From contig JASANE010025039.1 in NCBI GenBank assembly GCA_030248225.1, positions 23,085 to 87,084 on the forward strand: a stretch of 64,000 nt of DNA, read 5' to 3'. Within the stretch, counting starts at the first letter, position 1, and every line of letters starts with the position of its first letter. This document shows positions 58,741-64,000 of the stretch, one piece after another. The notes beneath the pieces are model-generated. The model did not search any database and was not told the DNA's origin. It saw only the letters and a program-made list of their open reading frames with translations. A program made the position numbers and the translations under genes. The DNA comes from Trileptium ribeirensis (lineage: Eukaryota; Nematoda; Enoplea; Enoplida; Thoracostomopsidae).

Positions 58741-59650
58741 CGAGACGTAATTTTGTGAGCATTCCGTGGGCGAGTTCGTGTTGTGCGTGAACAGCTCATT
58801 GGAATTGGAACAATTTTCCACTGAACGCCGGTTCGTGCCAGCCGCCCGGCGTGCCGGAGAATTGTAGGGAAACTAGAGAGTAGTCGACCGCTACTAACTA
58901 GTTTTAGCGTAGTTCGTCAGTCGTCCGGGGGCGACTACATTGTTATAACCGGCAAGCATTAGCGTAATTCTAAGGCACATGATAAGGTTATCAAATAATC
59001 GTACGGTGGTCAGCCGTCCGGGGGTCGTTGCATCAACTCACAAGAGATTTAATAATGTAATAATATGCAATTCGTCGGCCGTCCGGGGGCTGATTGAGTT
59101 TAGGGATCAGTATTAGAATAAATCTAAGACCTAGGTACTTATATACTCGTACGGTTGTCTGCCGTCCGGGGGTGATTGTACCAGCCTCACAAGAGGAATA
59201 GTAAAAGTGCATAACCTAACTTAAATATAATAGATAACGAACTAGATAAGTAGTGCGTTCAAGCGGCCGAGTCAGTAACAAAATTCAAAGTAGATGAAAG
59301 TTGTCGGTGAAACTAAGTGTGGCCTAAGTAACGTGGCATTAAAGAACAGTGCATAAAATATAGCGAACAGATTTTACCAGTGAAAGATCGTACTTTGATG
59401 TTTTATACTTGTGTTACTAATAAACGTTTTCCGCTACGGCTTTGGTGAACAACTAAGTAAACTGCCGATGAATAGTGCTAGGTGAATATCATCCCATCGC
59501 AAAAGAGTAGCGGCACGCGTAGAAAACAGGGACCACAGCGTTCCTCATCATCATACTACTGGCCTTACCTCGAGAGCCACATCTTCGGTGACGAATCCCG
59601 ACCGAATTTTAATATCCGATAGCCGTCATAAAAAATTCCCCATCCAACCC
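58741..59650 (-). repeat. Inverted complex repeat unit (arm facing M2)
   Basis: Contains four copies of (G/A)(T/C)CGTCCGGGGG at about 58922, 59011, 59080 and 59160, with CTCACAAGAG words between. It ends with an inverted core module (59515-59650). Two blocks match the reverse complement of 63345-63600: GGGCGAGTTCGTG (near 58770) and GGAAACTAGAGAGTAGTCG (near 58868). So this arm is an inverted version of the units to the right. Confidence 0.7.
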
Positions 59651-59707
59651 CTACTCCCTTTGAAATCATAAAAATGTACCAATTACGTAAAAATTCCGTA
59701 AGGTCGT

Positions 59708-61609
59708 GAATGTTATATTTTAGGCTTTTCAGTGGGGTAGGAGTTGGTGGGCACTTTTCCTTATGACGACTATCGGTATTAAAATGGGACGGGATTCGTC
59801 ACCTGAAGATGTGTGGTCCGAGGTGTGGCCAGTAGTATGCATGTGGTACGTTCAAGTTGGCGCGCGTCCTTTTTTCCGTGACCAGCACTCGTGCCCTATA
59901 TTTAACGTTGCGGCTTGCCTCTTGCTCAGCTCGATCAGTCTGGTGTAAATACTTGAATATTAAACACGTAGCAAATAATGTTTATTACAAAACCGAACAG
60001 AATATTAAGGCACGACAATTGATCTTTTGGGTACCCGTAGGTTACTATACGCCGTACTATTCTTTAGTACCAATCTCTCTGATCGCACTATTTCGATCAC
60101 CGGTTATTTCAACCAGATTAGGGTATTGTCATTGCGTTAGCCGCTGGCGTTCTAACGAACGTGTCCCTAAATCTATTAGCGTGAGAGTTAGGTTATATAC
60201 TACCTATTCTACTACGCCTCTTGTGAGGTATATACGACCGCCTCCGAATGGCCGAAGACGCAGGTTTATATAAGTATCTAAACCTAGGTCCTAGATTTAA
60301 GCTAATATAGAACTTATTTAGGGTTAAGGTTTGAGCAAGCACCGGTTACTTTTCCGTTAGTTGTTACTTTACTAAAGCTCTTGTGAGTTCATACAATCGA
60401 CCCCCGAATGGCTGGCGCGATTGCAGGGTTAATTAATTACCTCAACCTGAACCTTAGATTCACTATGTGCCGGTTATATTATGTTGCGGTCGCTCCCGAG
60501 TTGCTAGCTGGCTGCTTATGTGAACTACGTATAAGCGGTCGACTACTAAATAGTTGGAAGTTTTGCTCAATCCCTAGGCCACCGAATGGCTGACCAACTG
60601 GCTGGTTAAAAGGTGTAGAGTTGCTGAGGTGGGTATCGAATCCGCACCCTTGACTCACCCGGTCTTCTAAAGAATAACTAAGTCGCCCTCGAATGGCTGA
60701 CTGACCCAACAAGCAATACTACTATCCACGGACCCGCGTGTTCGACTCACCCTGACCCTCTCCCTCGACGCTTGAGACCAAATTTTTGAACTATTACTAA
60801 CTACATACTATAGTTAATACGGTATCGCTCCTGTAATACCCGTCATTCTAATTCCTAAGTAATATTACTAACTAATACTATTTTACTTTAAAATACTTAG
60901 ATATGAAGTCTGCCACTATTTAAACACCAATCTCGCAGGGCATGCAAATATTCCATACAGTCTCAAGTGACATAGAAGAATTAAATAACGTAATTCTTTT
61001 ATGCTATAAAGCCCGAAAAGCCGAGTGTAAGCTATTCCTATTGACGCTATAAAATTCAAAAAGCTCAGTATAAACTTTTCTGAACACAGTTCTTTATAAC
61101 GCCAGAGGATAATCCTCCGGACGCTATGCTTTGCGTAATAATAAAGTGGAGCTGTAAAAATTAATCCAAAATCAGTTAAACTCCAAGCCAGATCATTCTA
61201 ATGAACTATTCATGTCAATTAATTCAACTCAGAACACGTATACGAAACCAGACTATAATGGCTGACGTAATACCCTAGCTAGACTGGCTAGGTAACCTTT
61301 CTGTAATTAAAATGAAAACTGCCGGTTTTAGTTCGCAATAACACACATAAATTAAAACAATAAGTTTTAAGTTTACCTACTTGACCACGCGAAATCACTG
61401 ACACAAACTTAAAACTAAAATAAAATAAAACTTTGCTTAACTATAGGTTAGCTAGGCTTAAGAACTGATGCAAATTGTGCAAATTAAGCTAAGATTAAGT
61501 TAAATTTTAAGAACTAAAATTTTAAGAAATAAAATTTTAGGATAAGGTTTTAGGGACCGATAAACGAAAATGTGAAAAACCAAAATTTTAAGGTTTTTTG
61601 GACCCAGTA
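59708..61609 (+). repeat. Complex repeat unit, copy M2
   Basis: Begins TGTTATATTTT, followed by TGACGACTATCGGTAT and GGGATTCGTCACCTGAAGAT (59790 region), GGCGCGCGTCCTTTTT, and TTGCTCAGCTCGATCA. Near 60216 is CTCTTGTGAGG, with CGAATGGC words at 60247, 60403, 60585 and 60689. It ends AAATTTTAAGG-TTTTTTGGACCC just before the next TGTTATAT. Confidence 0.65.
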
Positions 61610-62527
61610 GTGTTATATATCTTGTTTTCCTAGGGGTAGGGGTTGGTAGGGGATCTGTATTTAAAAAAGGACGGGATTCGTCACCTGAAGATTGTGGTCC
61701 GAGGTGTGGCTAGTAGTAGGCCGGTGGGACGTTGAGTTGGCGCGTGTCCTTCTTTGCGTGGTCAAAATCTGATGCATTATATTTCGCGTTGCGGTGTGAA
61801 TCTTGCTCAGCTCGATCACTCCAATTCAAATACTTGAATATCAAACGCGTAGGAAATAATGTTTATTATAACACCGGGTAAGACAATTAAGGCACGATAA
61901 ATGTGCCCTTAGTACCCGTAGGCTGTGACATGCTTTGAGCAATCAAAATTCATCCGTAGGTTGATATGCACCGTACCCTTCTTTAGTAACGAGTATCTGG
62001 TCGACCACACTTTTTAGACACACCGGATACTTTCGACTACCACACCATTATCTATGCCAGGTATTCTCAACACAATTATTGACCCTCTGACGCAGTTCCT
62101 TGAGTACTCTACTATAAGAAGTATTGAAAAACCGCTAAACTCTAGCAAGAACCATTGAAATCATTAGTAACTCTCAGGTAACCGTACTCCATAAGTAATA
62201 AACCATAAAGCGTCACTGCCGTTAAAATCAGAAACAAGAACCTAGCCAATTAGCTATGTCGCCAAATTCAGAAATCAAACAATATAATGGTTATATGAAA
62301 TAAAACAATTATCGCAACTTCTGATGATTTCCCGACGACTACTACGAAAACTAACCAACTCTTAAGTATAAGTTAGCTAATAATACAAATTAACTCAAAT
62401 TATGCAAATTAGTAAGAAAGAAAAAATCCAGATTTTCAAACTAAAATTTTAGGGGTTGGGTAGTTTAAAGATTTTTGGACCCCAGTAGTCTAGCGGACCC
62501 CCGACAAGTAACCTGCAACACCCCGAC
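61610..62527 (+). repeat. Complex repeat unit, copy M3 (short)
   Basis: Begins TGTTATATAT and contains GGGATTCGTCACCTGAAGAT, GGTCCGAGGTGTGGC and TTGCTCAGCTCGATCACT. A GGTACC/GTACCCGTAGG stretch matches M2 at about 60030. It lacks the GGACGGC array and ends with TTTTTGGACCCCAGTAGT, close to the M2 end. Confidence 0.65.
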
Positions 62528-64000
62528 TGTTATATTTTGGTTTTGATTTGGGCAGGGGTTGAACTATGGTTTTTATTATGACGACTATCGGATATAAAAA
62601 TGAGATGGATTTCGTTACCAGAAGATGTGGTGTTCATACGCGTGGCCAGTAGTAGTACAATAATGACTATGAGCGCTTTTCCTTTTGGGTCGCGTCTGTC
62701 TTATCTCTCGATGCCTCGACTCGATTAGCGCTGCGGTGTGCCTAATTCGATTTGCTCTGATGATAATTCCAACACCAAGTCAGAAAAGACAGTATTAGAA
62801 CTTTTATTCAAAGTTAATATAATATTTCGAATATATACCGATTTTAAACGCCTGACCAGATTTTAACAACAATACGCGCCGCTATGTGTACCACTTATGC
62901 ACTTCGTTTGCTTTCCATTATTGTTAGCCATTCGCTTTAGAATTACACTGTCAAATTTCCGCTCTAGGTTCGTAATAACTGAGCCTGGTCTTTCCAATTT
63001 TTCTAACTCAAAGTTTGAGCGCAATATTATTCTGATTACTTGTGTGCCTATGTTATGATTAGGTTAACGCCTGATTACAATTTGGCCCTCTTGTGAGGCT
63101 AGTACGAAGCTTTCCAAACGGCTAGACCCGCACGTTTATTTAATTACCTTAACCTCGTCCTTAGATTTACGCTAATAGTTTCCTTAAACCCAACAGTATC
63201 CGGACGGCTTACTGAAGGATATTGATACTCTATTACTTTTCCCTTATGGGTTGTACCAAGCCTTCCCGGACGGCTAGTTTTATTTAATTACCTTGTCCTA
63301 GGATCTTAGAATCACGCTAATTACTGCCGTTATATTAATGTTCCCGCTTGCGGACGGCTAGCGAGCCCGCTATAACTAGTTAGTAGTGGCGACTACTCTC
63401 TAGTTTCCCACAATTCTCTTCAATCGGTTGACCGGATCAAGCTCCTGCGTTGAACTGTCACCAATTTATTACTTTAGTGTCCCACACCACGAACTCGCCC
63501 TTGGCATACTCACCTACTTCCTTCCCGATTAGCTCCACGCCACGGGTATTTCTCAGCTACGGGTTACACACTTTGGAAATCTAAGGAGGGCCGTTATGAT
63601 TTTAGTATTTCGCTATGGCTCGGCTCAGATTTTATTAGGGAAAGATAAGAATAATATAAATTACTATAACAATAAGTACTTAATTGCGAAGTTATTCCGT
63701 AACTCAACGTTAATTTTGACAAGGCAAATCATGAAGCGGAATCAAAAAGATCCAGTATAATTCATAAACTGTTATAGCTTCAGAACCGTCAGTTAAATTC
63801 AAACTTGCATCGTAGCCTTAGCTATGTAATTTTTCAAACCCAAAAAGAAATTTAAAACAAAGTAAAATCGAGCAATTAACCGTAGAAAACAATCTCTAGT
63901 CGTGCCTAGGAGATTTCGTTGTTAAGCTAATCAAGCCGAAAATAAACGTGATACGTCCTAACTCGACCTTAGCTCAACTAAGACTAAGTTAAAACTAAAG
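62528..64000 (+). repeat. Complex repeat unit, copy M4 (runs off the window)
   Basis: Begins TGTTATATTTTGG with TTATGACGACTATCGGATAT and CCAGAAGATGTGG. CTCTTGTGAGGC is at about 63088, followed by four copies of (A/C)GGACGGCT or AAACGGCT at about 63117, 63201, 63269 and 63354. The block 63345-63600 is the reverse complement of 58745-58935. The final 350 bases resemble the ends of M2 and M3. Confidence 0.65.

Overview
This is a repeat-rich, AT-leaning nuclear window from a metazoan, most likely an invertebrate. The evidence is GT-AG introns, degenerate LINE and LTR retroelements, foldback-like repeats, and one multi-exon cellular gene of a family known from animals. A DUF4780-type ORF1 in one LINE leans towards an arthropod, but nothing here fixes the species.

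The only cellular gene I can support is a dynamin-binding protein (Tuba/DNMBP) homologue on the minus strand, from the start codon at 56104 down to at least 25844. Eleven coding exons join with consistent phases into 1055 codons: five N-terminal SH3 domains, a long linker with a PPPRP-type proline motif, a RhoGEF (DH) domain, and most of a BAR domain. Its 3' end was not found. Intron 2 is about 14.3 kb and holds a LINE copy, a perfect-looking hairpin element and several tandem repeats.

Layout: 1-2.2 kb, a 1.58-kb transposon with 30-bp terminal inverted repeats and G-run motifs, inserted in an older repeat; 4.7-5.4, 9.1-9.3, 21.2-21.5 and 22.65-23.5 kb, copies of one dispersed repeat family; 7.1-8.6 kb (minus), a decayed RTE-type endonuclease; 9.5-13.6 kb, GC-richer sequence without recognisable genes; 15.9-20.4 kb (plus), a defective Ty3/gypsy-like element; 23.7-25.6 kb (minus), a 5'-truncated LINE; 25.8-56.1 kb, the DNMBP gene; 40.69-45.41 kb (plus, nested in intron 2), a LINE flanked by a 13-bp target-site duplication; 56.7-64 kb, a cluster of long repeat units in direct and inverted orientation.

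The most unusual object is the gypsy-like element. It has a 58-nt primer-binding region complementary to the 3' half of tRNA-Leu(UAG), an upstream ORF resembling an SGNH hydrolase with an altered catalytic block, a gag that overlaps this ORF in the -1 frame and has no near-N-terminal ATG, and a nucleocapsid that runs in frame straight into an envelope-like signal peptide with no pol between. All its ORFs carry stops or frameshifts, so this copy is dead; it may still reveal the architecture of an active family.
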